A stretch of DNA of 49,290 nt from contig CAZFBA010000030.1 of the NCBI GenBank assembly GCA_964517135.1, positions 1 to 49,290 on the forward strand, given 5' to 3'. Below are positions 34,988 to 44,800 of this stretch, piece by piece. A program made the translations under genes and the position numbers. The notes beneath the pieces were generated by a model that saw only the letters and a list, made by a program, of their open reading frames with translations, did no database searches and had not been told where the DNA came from. This DNA is from CAZFBA01 sp964517135. GTDB lineage: Bacteria > Cyanobacteriota > Vampirovibrionia > JBFMGH01. Positions within the stretch are counted from its first letter, which is position 1, and each line of letters begins with the position of its first letter.

Positions 34988-35006
34988 GAGGAGTTAAAAA
35001 CCCCTC
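34988..35006. terminator. Hairpin between converging genes
   Basis: GAGGAGTT and AACCCCTC form an 8-position stem with one mismatch and an AAA loop, between the GT-C-like gene and cysQ. T-rich sequence follows on the minus strand (TTTCTGCTTCTCTT). It is a modest bidirectional terminator candidate. Confidence 0.4.
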
Positions 35007-35036
35007 CTTATCTACTTTATAATGTGTTTAAGTATA

Positions 35037-35822
35037 TTATTCGCAGATAAACCAGTCATTAAGCAGGTTTGGTTTGTTATAAGTTAAATCATCTCTGGAT
35101 TGATACTTTTTGACAGTTTTTCCGCTTTCTTCGACTACTATTTGGGCTGCTGCGGTATCCCATTCCATTGTTGGGCCTAGTCTGGGGTAGATATCAGCTT
35201 TGCCTTCAGCAATATAGCAGAGTTTTAAAGAACTTCCGGCAGATATAAATTCTACTTCTTTGAATTCTTTTTTCTTTTCTTCAACGAAGTCCATTAGTTC
35301 TTGTGTGGCGTGGGATCTGCTGCCTATAATTACAAGCTTATCAGTTTCTATTGTTGTTTTTCCGGTTAGTTTTAGAGGAGTATTTGCTTTATCCTGCTTG
35401 TATGATCCCTCGCCTTTGATGGCATAATATGTTATATTGTAAACAGGGATATAGACAACGCCCAGAATTGGTTTATTATCTTGAATTAAGGCAATATTAA
35501 CGGTGAATTCACCGTTTTTTTTAATAAATTCTTTAGTGCCGTCGAGTGGATCAACCAACCAGAAAGGGTTCCAGTTTTTTCTGGTGGTATAATCAACACT
35601 TTTTGATTCTTCAGAAAGAATAGGTATATCAGGGTATTTTGCTTTTAATGCAGATGTAATCAGATTATGTGATCTTTTATCAGCTTCTGTGAGAGGTGAT
35701 TTATCCTCTTTAAGTTCATAATCAAACTTTTGATTATAGACTTCAAGTATTTCAGTACCTGCTTTTTTTGCTATATCGATAATATCAGAAATTTGTATAT
35801 TGTTAAGTGTCAGGGTTTCCAT
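35037..35822 (-). CDS. cysQ: 3'(2'),5'-bisphosphate nucleotidase CysQ
   Basis: The 261-residue inositol-monophosphatase-fold enzyme shows LSEES near residue 75, the metal-binding WLVDPLDGTKEF near residue 88-99 and the late MEWDTAAAQIVVEESG. CysQ hydrolyses 3'-phosphoadenosine 5'-phosphate (PAP), the inhibitory by-product left when PAPS donates sulfate. It is the last gene of the sulfate operon, 44 bp after sat. Its presence fits PAPS consumption by sulfotransferases or by PAPS reductase. Other family members act on inositol phosphates, but the context makes CysQ clear. Confidence 0.92.
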   Translation of the reverse strand: METLTLNNIQISDIIDIAKKAGTEILEVYNQKFDYELKEDKSPLTEADKRSHNLITSALKAKYPDIPILSEESKSVDYTTRKNWNPFWLVDPLDGTKEFIKKNGEFTVNIALIQDNKPILGVVYIPVYNITYYAIKGEGSYKQDKANTPLKLTGKTTIETDKLVIIGSRSHATQELMDFVEEKKKEFKEVEFISAGSSLKLCYIAEGKADIYPRLGPTMEWDTAAAQIVVEESGKTVKKYQSRDDLTYNKPNLLNDWFICE

Positions 35823-35866
35823 ATAAAAATCCTTTATGAAAGTGTTAGTTTAGATATATTGGTGTT

Positions 35867-37045
35867 TTAGCTGACAACAGCTTCTTTTTTACTTTCGTTA
35901 GTAGCCCATTCAATGAGAATATCAGCAACTTCTACACGGCTGAACTCTTTAGGGGGTCTATTGCCTTCTCTAAGTAGTTCTCTTACTTTGGTTCCACTCA
36001 GGAATACATGATCTTCTTTAGGATGCGGGCAGGTTTTTTGAGAGGCCATGCTCTCGCATTTCAGGCAATAGAAGGAATGTTCAAGCATAATAGGTGTAAT
36101 GCCAAGTTTTTCAACAACTTTAGAGACAAATTCTTGGGCTTCGTAAGTACCGTAGTAATTTCCAACTCCTGCGTGATCTCTGCCAATGATCATGTGGGTA
36201 CACCCATAGTTTTTTCTCATTATCATATGATGAACTGCTTCTCTGGGGCCGGCATAGCGCATGGTTGTTGGAAGAACGGTAACCATAGTATTGTTTTTAC
36301 TGAAGTAATTATCAACCAAAACTTCGTAACATTTCATTCTTACGTCAGCTGGTATGTCGTCGCTTTTTGTTTCACCGACAAGCGGGTGAATAAGAGCCCC
36401 ATCAAATGGTTCCATGGCTGTTTTAATAATATATTCGTGAGCTCTATGGATCGGGTTTCTGGTTTGAAAAGCAACAATAGTTTTCCAGCCCTTCTCTTCG
36501 AACATTTTTCTAATCAGGGCCGGGTCTCTATAGTATTCAAGATCAATATTTTCTCTCTGTGGTCTGTTTATAAGTTTAATAATTTCTCCGCCGATATAGT
36601 TATTGCCGGCTTCTTTAACAACTTTTACGCCAGGATGTTGTGTTTCAGTAGTTTTAAATATGTTCTGGCAGTATTTTTCAAGGTCAAGTGTGAATTTATC
36701 TTCGACACGCATTATGGCAATGAGTGTATTTTCTTCGTCATAGAGAGCTACTTCCTGGTCAGGGTTCAATTTATCAGATATTTCAAGCGATACAGGCAGT
36801 ACAATTGGCACAGACCAGATTGTACCATTAGCAAGTTCCATTTTGTTTATGACGCTTTCAGCATCTTTGCGGTTCATGAAACCTTCAAGAGGGCTAAAAA
36901 CACCGTTAGCGATCATTTCGCAGTCGGTAGAGTTTCTATATGCAATATCTATACGTGTAAGTTTTTCAGCTTTATCTTCTAAAGCTTTTTTTTCATTTTC
37001 GCTGGCTAGTTTATTGATGAGTTTATTTCCATGGGGACTAATCAT
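35867..37045 (-). CDS. sat: Sulfate adenylyltransferase (ATP sulfurylase)
   Basis: The 392-residue enzyme is a single-chain ATP sulfurylase that makes adenosine 5'-phosphosulfate from ATP and sulfate. The ATP-binding QTRNPIHRAHEYI near residue 200-212, GRDHAGVGNYYG near residue 292 and a late cysteine group (YCLKCESMASQKTCPH) followed by LSGTKVRELL are all typical. It is the monofunctional type without a fused kinase; the kinase is encoded separately just upstream. It starts 8 nt inside the end of cysC, with AAAGGA 7 nt before the ATG. Confidence 0.95.
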   Translation of the reverse strand: MISPHGNKLINKLASENEKKALEDKAEKLTRIDIAYRNSTDCEMIANGVFSPLEGFMNRKDAESVINKMELANGTIWSVPIVLPVSLEISDKLNPDQEVALYDEENTLIAIMRVEDKFTLDLEKYCQNIFKTTETQHPGVKVVKEAGNNYIGGEIIKLINRPQRENIDLEYYRDPALIRKMFEEKGWKTIVAFQTRNPIHRAHEYIIKTAMEPFDGALIHPLVGETKSDDIPADVRMKCYEVLVDNYFSKNNTMVTVLPTTMRYAGPREAVHHMIMRKNYGCTHMIIGRDHAGVGNYYGTYEAQEFVSKVVEKLGITPIMLEHSFYCLKCESMASQKTCPHPKEDHVFLSGTKVRELLREGNRPPKEFSRVEVADILIEWATNESKKEAVVS

Positions 37046-37640
37046 TGATGATTCCTTTCTCTGTTAAGTATTCCAGTACTTGATTTACTGATTCTTCAAT
37101 GGTATTTTTATCATTTTCCAGAACGATTTCAGGATTTAATGGTTCTTCATAAGGTGCTGAGATTCCGGTAAATTCTTTGATGATACCCTCACGTGCTTTT
37201 TTGTAAAGGCCTTTCGGGTCTCTTTTTTCGCATTCATCAAGGTTGCATTTTACGTATATTTCAATGAATTCATTTTCTTCAACAAGGCTTCTTGCCTGCT
37301 CACGGTCTTCGACATAAGGAGAAATAAAAGCAGTGCAGGCTATAACGCCGGCATCGACAAATAACTTTGCCACTTCACCTATGCGGCGTATGTTTTCTTT
37401 GCGATCTTCCGGGCTAAAGCCGAGATTTTTGTTTAATCCGTGTCTGATATTATCACCATCAAGTAAATATGATGAAATACCCTTGTCTAGTAGACATTTT
37501 TCAAGTGCATTAGCAATAGTAGATTTTCCAGAACCTGAAAGCCCTGTAAACCATATAACACAACTTTTGTGTCCTCTGATTTTCTGACGATCTAATTTTT
37601 TAACGGTTACGTCATGCCATACAATGTTTTTTGTACTCAT
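37038..37640 (-). CDS. cysC: Adenylylsulfate kinase
   Basis: The 200-residue kinase phosphorylates APS to PAPS. Visible are VIWFTGLSGSGKSTIANALE (Walker A) near residue 26-45, LLDGDNIRHGLN, the GFSPEDRKENIRR lid and DPKGLYKKAREG. The open frame reaches a TTG at 37655, but the ATG at 37640 is chosen because the bases TTGAGG of that TTG region act as the ribosome site, and the product then starts MSTKNIVWHDVTV, like other CysC. The transporter stop codon TGA lies inside this ribosome site, which indicates tight coupling. Confidence 0.95.
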   Translation of the reverse strand: MSTKNIVWHDVTVKKLDRQKIRGHKSCVIWFTGLSGSGKSTIANALEKCLLDKGISSYLLDGDNIRHGLNKNLGFSPEDRKENIRRIGEVAKLFVDAGVIACTAFISPYVEDREQARSLVEENEFIEIYVKCNLDECEKRDPKGLYKKAREGIIKEFTGISAPYEEPLNPEIVLENDKNTIEESVNQVLEYLTEKGIIND

Positions 37641-37651
37641 ATTTCTATACC

Positions 37652-39367
37652 TCAAAATTTAAAAAATACCGGCACAAGGATAATAACTACAATACTATAG
37701 ACAATAGATAAAGGCAAACCAAATTTTAAGAAATCAACAGGTTTGTAATTACCCGTGCTAAATACCATCAGGTTTGTTTGGTAGCCATAAGGTGTTATAA
37801 AGCTTGCACTGGCGCCGTATACGACAGCCATAATAAATGGAAGCGGGTCAACACCCAGGGTCATTGCTGTAGAATAGGCAATAGGAAAAACCAGTGCAGC
37901 AGCAGCATTATTGGTAATAATTTCTGTAAAGATAACAGTTAAAAGGTAAATGCCTATAAAACTTCCATAAACACCATATGAGCCAAAGATCATAATAATT
38001 TGATCTGAAATCATTTTAGCAGTTCCGGTGTCTATAAGAACTTTTGCAATACCAAGTGCAGAGCCAATTAAGAGCAGCAGGTCAATGTTAAAAGCGCTCC
38101 TCATTTCACTTACATTTAATATTTTCATAAAGAAGTAGAAAAACATAAGTATTATCAGGGCATTGAATAGGCTTATAAGCCCTATGGCACTGCATAAAAT
38201 AGCTATGAAAAAAGATAAAAGAACAATAAGAGTTTGATTTCGGTTGAGTTTATTAATGAGATGAAGCTTGCTAAAGGAATAAAAGTTTTCATGAAGCAGG
38301 TCATCTTTTTTATAAAAATCATCACCGGTAGCAAGAATTAAATAATCTCCTGCCTGGAGTTTGATGTTGCCAATTTTTCCTGTTAATTTCTTTTGTCCTC
38401 TTTTTACAGCAACAACAGCTGCGTCAAACCTGCTTCTAAAGTGAGAGTCTTTAATTTTTTTGCCTGTAAGGTCTGATCTGTGTGATAAAACAACCCATAC
38501 AAGGTTATCTTTAAGAACATCGCTTTCTTCTTCAAATACCTGCAAGCCCTTAAACTTCTGTAAATCTTTAATATTGGAAATTTCGCCGGTAAAAATTAGA
38601 AGATCACCCTCTTTTATTTCTTCATCAGGCGAAACAGGTGTTATAAGATCATTTCCACGTAAAATTTCTGTTAAGAATAGGCTTTCAAGGTTTCGCAACC
38701 TATTTTCTTTAACAGTTTTGCCGATCAGGTTTGAATCTTTTAATACTTTTGCTTCCAGGAAGTAGTTGCTATCTTTTTTTTCATCTTTTTGAGGTGTTTC
38801 AGGCAGCAGTTTTCTTGAGAAGAAGATAATATACAATATTCCAACAATAACCAGAGGTATGCCAACGTATGCAAAATCAAATAGTTTTAATGGCTTAAGG
38901 TTGCTTTCTATAACAAAACTGTTGATAATCAGGTTTGTTGAAGTTCCAATAAGTGTGCAGGTTCCGCCTATGATTGATATATATGAGATAGGCAGTAGTA
39001 TTTTTGATACATTACGGTTGTTATAAAGGGTATTAATGGCGACAGAAACTACCAGTGTATTATTCATGAAAGCTGAAAGTATTGAAGATATTGAAGAAAA
39101 CATAAATATGTTTCTTTTTCGTTTGTTGTCTATTTTATCGATGAACGATACAAGGTCTGATTTAGCAAGTGCAGAAGCAACAATGAGTAATATAATGAGT
39201 GTTATTAGAGAGGGATTTACAAAATTGATTAAAAAATTATCCAGTTTTATTAAACCCACTAATAAAAAGAGACACAAAAGCCCAAAAAATAGCACTGAGG
39301 GCCTCAATACATTCTTGTAGAGTAATATAATCAGTATTATCAGGCAAAATAAAACAAATAATTTCAT
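37652..39367 (-). CDS. SLC13-type permease with two RCK_C domains
   Basis: The 571-residue protein has membrane halves at about 1-190 and 385-571, separated by a cytoplasmic region (about 205-375) with two TrkA-C/RCK_C domains (KVLKDSNLIGKTVKENRL... and LVWVVLSHRSDLTGKKIKD...). Conserved SLC13 features include GTSTNLIINSF near residue 140 and NNAAAALVFPIAYS near residue 495. Related permeases import sulfate with sodium, as in several algae and bacteria. Being the first gene of the cysC-sat-cysQ operon supports sulfate as substrate. The promoter must lie in the 308-bp gap before fcl. Confidence 0.9.
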   Translation of the reverse strand: MKLFVLFCLIILIILLYKNVLRPSVLFFGLLCLFLLVGLIKLDNFLINFVNPSLITLIILLIVASALAKSDLVSFIDKIDNKRKRNIFMFSSISSILSAFMNNTLVVSVAINTLYNNRNVSKILLPISYISIIGGTCTLIGTSTNLIINSFVIESNLKPLKLFDFAYVGIPLVIVGILYIIFFSRKLLPETPQKDEKKDSNYFLEAKVLKDSNLIGKTVKENRLRNLESLFLTEILRGNDLITPVSPDEEIKEGDLLIFTGEISNIKDLQKFKGLQVFEEESDVLKDNLVWVVLSHRSDLTGKKIKDSHFRSRFDAAVVAVKRGQKKLTGKIGNIKLQAGDYLILATGDDFYKKDDLLHENFYSFSKLHLINKLNRNQTLIVLLSFFIAILCSAIGLISLFNALIILMFFYFFMKILNVSEMRSAFNIDLLLLIGSALGIAKVLIDTGTAKMISDQIIMIFGSYGVYGSFIGIYLLTVIFTEIITNNAAAALVFPIAYSTAMTLGVDPLPFIMAVVYGASASFITPYGYQTNLMVFSTGNYKPVDFLKFGLPLSIVYSIVVIILVPVFFKF

Positions 39368-39675
39368 ATGATATGATTCCTGATTAATTCAAATTATGAT
39401 TTTACATAAAATAGAGCAATTCTGTCTTCTGAAAGCAGGCAAATATAAAGAATTATTTAATTGTTAAAGTATTTACTAATCAAAAGTATAACCTGGAGTT
39501 TAATCAACAAATAAATATACCATATAAGTGTTCAGCACCAGTGGTTAAATAAATGTTAATCAGTGAGATATTAATATTAAACAGTAATGGGCTTCATGGT
39601 ATGATAAAATCTGCTGAAGCAATTTGAGAAGTCAATTTTAAATTAAGGTAACATCAGAAAAGAAAGGTTATATAA
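39368..39675. promoter_or_regulatory. Divergent promoter gap, sulfate operon and fcl
   Basis: This 308-bp AT-rich gap has no gene. On the plus strand TTAAAC (39577-39582), a 17-bp spacer and TATGAT (39600-39605), preceded by TGG as an extended -10, form a fair promoter for fcl with a leader of about 64 nt. No clear promoter was seen for the sulfate operon on the minus strand. Confidence 0.45.
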
Positions 39676-40626
39676 GTGGATAAGAATTCAAAAATCTATA
39701 TTGCAGGACATACAGGACTGGTAGGATCAGCTATAACAAGATGTCTGAAGCAAAACGGCTATAACAATTTAATTTATAAAGATATAAAAGAACTTGATCT
39801 AACACGTGAAGCAGATGTATATGGCTATTTTGAAGCAGAGAAGCCGGAATACGTTTTTCTTGCAGCTGCAAAAGTAGGAGGAATATATGCTAATAACACT
39901 TATCCGGCGGATTTTATTTTTATAAACCTGAAAATTCAAAACAACATTATTGATGCTGCTTATAGAAATAATGTAAAGAAACTTTTATTCCTGGGCAGTT
40001 CCTGTATATACCCAAAGCTGGCTCCTCAGCCTATGAAAGAAGAATATTTGCTTACAGGATTACTTGAGCCTACTAATGAACCCTATGCTATAGCTAAAAT
40101 AGCAGGTATTAAAATGTGTCAATCCTATAACAGGCAATATGGAACCTCTTATATATCTGTTATGCCTACTAATCTATATGGACCTCATGATAATTTTAAC
40201 CTGCAAAACAGCCATGTATTGCCGGCTCTCATCAGGAAATTTCATGAGGCAAAGGAAAAAAAGCAAAAAGAAGTAGTTGTATGGGGTACAGGTAAACCCA
40301 GAAGAGAATTTTTGTATGTTGAAGACCTTGCAGATGCCTGTGTATATTTAATTAATAACTATAATGACTCTGAGATTATTAATATCGGCGTCGGTGAAGA
40401 TGTATCTATTCACGAACTGGCTGAATTGATAAGAGAAACGGTTGGTTTTGAGGGTCAGATAACTTATGATTCAACCAAACCAGATGGTACTCCTCAAAAA
40501 TTGCTTGATGTATCAAGGCTGCATAATACTGGCTGGAATCACAAGACATCACTGAGAGAAGGCATTAAAATGTCTTATGAATGGTTTAAAGAAAACTATA
40601 AGAATGAATTAAGTGTTATAAAATAA
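39676..40626 (+). CDS. fcl: GDP-L-fucose synthase
   Basis: The 316-residue SDR enzyme is the epimerase-reductase that turns GDP-4-keto-6-deoxymannose into GDP-L-fucose. It shows YIAGHTGLVGSAI at the start, AAAKVGGIYANNTYPADFI near 62, LGSSCIYPKLAPQPMKEE near 106 (the catalytic Ser/Cys region), YAIAKIAGIKMC with the Tyr/Lys pair near 137, and MPTNLYGPHDNFN. The start is a GTG, with AAAGG 8 nt upstream. gmd, the preceding enzyme, lies about 25 kb away. The next gene follows after 21 bp. Confidence 0.95.
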   Translation: MDKNSKIYIAGHTGLVGSAITRCLKQNGYNNLIYKDIKELDLTREADVYGYFEAEKPEYVFLAAAKVGGIYANNTYPADFIFINLKIQNNIIDAAYRNNVKKLLFLGSSCIYPKLAPQPMKEEYLLTGLLEPTNEPYAIAKIAGIKMCQSYNRQYGTSYISVMPTNLYGPHDNFNLQNSHVLPALIRKFHEAKEKKQKEVVVWGTGKPRREFLYVEDLADACVYLINNYNDSEIINIGVGEDVSIHELAELIRETVGFEGQITYDSTKPDGTPQKLLDVSRLHNTGWNHKTSLREGIKMSYEWFKENYKNELSVIK

Positions 40627-40647
40627 CTGCTACAAAAGGAATACATA

Positions 40648-41604
40648 ATGAATACTTATTTAATAACAGGTGCAGCAGGCTTTATTGGAAGTCATCTTGT
40701 TAATAAACTAATTAATGACGTAAAAATCATTTGTGTAGATGACTTTAATGACTTCTATTCACCTGATATTAAAAGAAAAAACATTGAAAACCACCTGAAA
40801 CACCCTAATTATAAACTTTATGAAAATGATATTGCAGATTATAAGGCGATTGAAAAGATATTTAACGAAAACAAAATCACTCACGTGGTTCATCTGGCGG
40901 CAAGGGCAGGCGTCAGGCCCTCTTTATCAGAGCCTCTTTTATACTCAAAGACAAATATTACCGGCACCCTGAACCTTCTTGAGCAATCAAGAAAACATAA
41001 TATTCAGAAATTTGTTTTTGGGTCGTCAAGTTCAGTTTATGGATCCAGAAAAGATGGGCCATTCAATGAAGAAATGAAAATAGATAAGCCCATTTCTCCT
41101 TATGCTGCAACCAAAGCAGCAGGAGAACAGTTTTGTTATACATATAGCCATCTTTACGGCTTAAATATTGTTTGCCTTCGCTTCTTTACGGTATATGGCC
41201 CGGGGCAAAGGCCGGATCTTGCTATACATAAGTTTTCAAAACTTATTATGGAAGGTAAAAGTATTCCTGTTTTTGGGGACGGGACAACAAAACGGGATTA
41301 TACATATATTGACGATATTATACAGGGAGTAGTTGCATCAATAAGCTATAATAATAGTCCTTTTGAGATTATTAACCTGGGAGAATCCAGAGAGGTTGAG
41401 CTTAGTTATCTTATTGATTTAATAGAGAAAGCTCTTGATAAGAAAGCAAATATTGACAGGCAACCATTGCAACCAGGAGATGTGCCGATTACCTATGCAA
41501 ATATTGATAAAGCAAAAAAGCTGCTGGGGTATAAACCGTCGACAGATATTGAAGACGGCATAAGCAAGTTTGTAGATTGGTTTAAGAGCTATTATAAGTT
41601 TTAG
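40648..41604 (+). CDS. UDP-glucuronate 4-epimerase-like SDR enzyme
   Basis: The 318-residue SDR protein has LITGAAGFIGSHLVNKL, CVDDFNDFYSPDIKRKNI and VHLAARAGVRPSLSEPLLY, the signatures of the UDP-glucuronate 4-epimerase (GAE/CapI) group. It also has YAATKAAGEQ with the catalytic Tyr and Lys, and FFTVYGPGQRPDLA. The enzyme would supply UDP-galacturonate for the surface polymer. The ATG has AAAAGGA 9 nt upstream. It is probably co-transcribed with fcl. Specificity for UDP-glucuronate rather than another UDP-sugar is inferred from these motifs. Confidence 0.85.
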   Translation: MNTYLITGAAGFIGSHLVNKLINDVKIICVDDFNDFYSPDIKRKNIENHLKHPNYKLYENDIADYKAIEKIFNENKITHVVHLAARAGVRPSLSEPLLYSKTNITGTLNLLEQSRKHNIQKFVFGSSSSVYGSRKDGPFNEEMKIDKPISPYAATKAAGEQFCYTYSHLYGLNIVCLRFFTVYGPGQRPDLAIHKFSKLIMEGKSIPVFGDGTTKRDYTYIDDIIQGVVASISYNNSPFEIINLGESREVELSYLIDLIEKALDKKANIDRQPLQPGDVPITYANIDKAKKLLGYKPSTDIEDGISKFVDWFKSYYKF

Positions 41605-41855
41605 ATTGCCACAAATTAGATTTTTGAAGGGTTTTGACCATTTAAAATGGCTATATGCCCGAAAGGCTTAAAATATAAAAGATAAAAACAAGTTTGAAAC
41701 AGTTCTGTCTAATAAAATTATTGCTATTCAGGCAATTTTAGATTACTAATTATATAACAATATGGTTACAAAAAATTACCGGCCTAAACCAGATTTTTTT
41801 AAGAAAAAATAGATAGATTATTAATCAAGGTTGTTTAGTTGAGGGTGAAGAGATT

Positions 41856-44800
41856 ATGAAAATAAATACATATGTATTATTGATAATGTTTAGTATTGTA
41901 CTTATCTTTTCGTATACATCACAAATACATGCTCAATCTCCTGAAGACCTGAAAGAAACAATAAAGAAATATGACACTTATATTGCCAGAGCCAAGGTTG
42001 AAATACAACTGGCTAAAGATCGTTTTATTTATCAACCCACAGAAGAAAATAGAAAAAAATATAATGAATGGGTTAGCAAATATAGAAAAATGCAAAAAGA
42101 CTTCCTTGCGATGGAAAACGCTGTAAAAGAATATGAAGAAGCATACTCTTTCTGGAAGCTATATGCAGAACCTTTTAAAGAAACTGTATATGATATACAG
42201 GCTATTTTTACGGAAAAAGATAGAGAACTCTATGGTGATAACTGGAAAACAATTAATTCTCAGTATGAACAGCTTCGCAAAAAACAAAAAGAGCTTATTA
42301 ACAGAAGAAATGACCTGATGGCACACCCTGAAAAAGTTCAAGAAATTAAACAACTAAAAAAAGAGATTGCTGAACTCAAACAGAAATATGAAATAGTAAG
42401 ACAGATGATTCGTGTAGAACAGCAAGCTTTACCATATTCAACTATCTTATGGGGTGAAGAACGCTTTGGAAGGTATATGAAAAACTTATATGATCACTTT
42501 GATACAGGTGGAGTTTTATCAAATGCTCTGCTGGCTTTTTTTGGTGCAGGAAACATTAAATTCTTTTATGATGCTGTTAAACCTATGATTTTATCTCAGG
42601 TAAGTGAGTATTATGTGCCACCATATGGTAATTTAACATATCGAATAGCTGATTCTATAGTTCTGGACATAATGATGGCAGGCCCCGGTGATTTTAGAAC
42701 AGCAGCTGAAAATGTTAGTGATGCCGCAACAACTTCTGGAACTAAATGGTTTTTAGAAAAGATTTTGCCAAAAATTAAAGATAAACTTTATCAGAAGGCT
42801 AAGAAAGATATAGAAAAGACAATTGGTGATTGCTTATATGAACATATAAGTGAAATTTTAAAGAACTTTCCTTATGAGCAATTCCCCCGGGCAGGTACAG
42901 ATGAATTTGCTGAAAAAATGGCAAAATTTATTAATAGTCAACAAACGAGAACAAAATTAATCAAAAAAGCTGAAAAAAAGTGGGCTGATAAATTATCAAA
43001 AAGTCTTGAAAAAGAAGCCGAGAAATTATCAAAAAAAACGGGTGAAAACCTGACAAAAAAATCACCTTATGGTTCTGTTCTCGATAACATAGGAATATTA
43101 GCTGATATTATTCAAGAAGCTGCTACATTGTATGCTTTTTCAGACATGCTTCGAGATTCTTTAGATCAGGCCAATCATATGTGTGGTAAAACCAGAGAGA
43201 AATATAGAGAATATGTTAAACAGGGGAAAATTGATAATGAAATTAGCGAAGATCAATGTGTAGAAATGGTTTATTTTAAAGAAGGTGAATGTTTTCCTGA
43301 AAAAGAAAAAGATGACGATGAAACCAAAGAGGATGATGAAAAAACTCCAGAAGATAAAATTAAAGAAGAAAAAGATAAGCAAATAGAACAAAAAAAGAAA
43401 AAAGAAGAAGATAAAGAAAAACTTTCACTTAAAGAACGTTTTGATCGCCTCATATTAGCACTTGAAGAATTTATTGAACGCCTCTCTAAACAAAGAAAAG
43501 ATAATGATGCTATCGTTAAAAAAGCAGAAGATTGCCGCAATGAACTTCAAAATTTAATCCGCTTTGGCAGTAGTGGTGGTTTATCACCTAACGACCCTTC
43601 TCTTGACGAAGAAGCAAAAAAAAGAATCGCACAGGGAAATGAAGAGATGCGAAAAAAGCTGGAGAGATTTTCTAAAAGCGAAGACCTGAGTAATGAATAT
43701 CACAGAATCAGAGAATGCTTCAATAAACTTGATAAAGAAAGAAAAGAAAAAAACAATATTATTGATAACAAGATTCATGAAGCAAGGCAGGTTATTGAAA
43801 GGCTGAAAGATGAACATAGATTAAAATCAATACTTAGTATGCCCGATATGGCCCTTGTAACTCTTAATGCACAGGAAAAAATTATTAAAGATACATACGC
43901 TAATTTTGGTGAGCTTGTTGTTAAACCTGATTGCATAAGTGAGTTCTGCTCCCCTAAACAAGCTGTTGAAGAGCCGAAAACTATAAAAGAAGATAGCAAA
44001 CAGCAGGATATATCAGACAATAAAACTGTTTCTGCAACCATTAGCGACTTAAATTCTAAAGAGTATTTTGGAACATCAAAAGATATTTCACTCTCTTTAA
44101 CTGGTAATAGTGATTCAGATATTACGATTGTCTGGCATTCCTCACCAAACCTGACTTTTAAGCCTGAAAAATCTTCAGGGTTAAGTACAACTGTTACATT
44201 TGATAGAATGCAGAACCCTACCAGGATCTGGGCCAATATTATGAAGGGTCATGAAACTATCGGTGAGTCTGAACAAGTAGAAATAGAGGTTATATCTCCA
44301 AAATATGAACTAATTTTTGAACCTCCAGCAGATAAAGTTAAACTCAAACAGCCTGTAAAGGTTACAATTAAAGCAACTCCTCCTCCTGTTGATGAAAAAA
44401 TTGTTGATTATCGGTGGGTTGAACCGACTGATAGAAAAGAGCTTACAAAAACTTCTATTGAGATAATACCTGTAAAAACTGATCCCATAAAGCTTCATGC
44501 CATTGCTAGGGTACCTGCTGTAGGCGATACCGTGAATGATGACATCAGGGATGAGTTTAAAGCAGTCTTCCTTGAAGTTATAGCAAAAGTATTAGGGGCT
44601 AAATATGATAAGCCTGTTATGGTATGGAATAACAAAACCGGCATGGCTCAAGAAACAAAGCAATTTGCCGTTCATCAGGATATTTTAGTTCAGGCTACTG
44701 TTAAAGATATCGAAAAAGATAAGGTTACCTACCAGTGGAGCGTTAATGAAGACAGCCATATTGTGGCCGGAATACGCAGCGAAGTAGTTACAGTTAACAG

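Noticed and set aside
36008..36982. Plus-strand open frame of 324 codons opposite sat
   Set aside because: The minus strand encodes a complete ATP sulfurylase with all motifs; the plus frame has no recognisable domain and no ribosome site.
41775..41800. GGCCTAAACC as part of a cyclic-di-GMP riboswitch
   Set aside because: The matching short string recalls GEMM RNAs, but the other conserved elements and the paired stems are absent around it.
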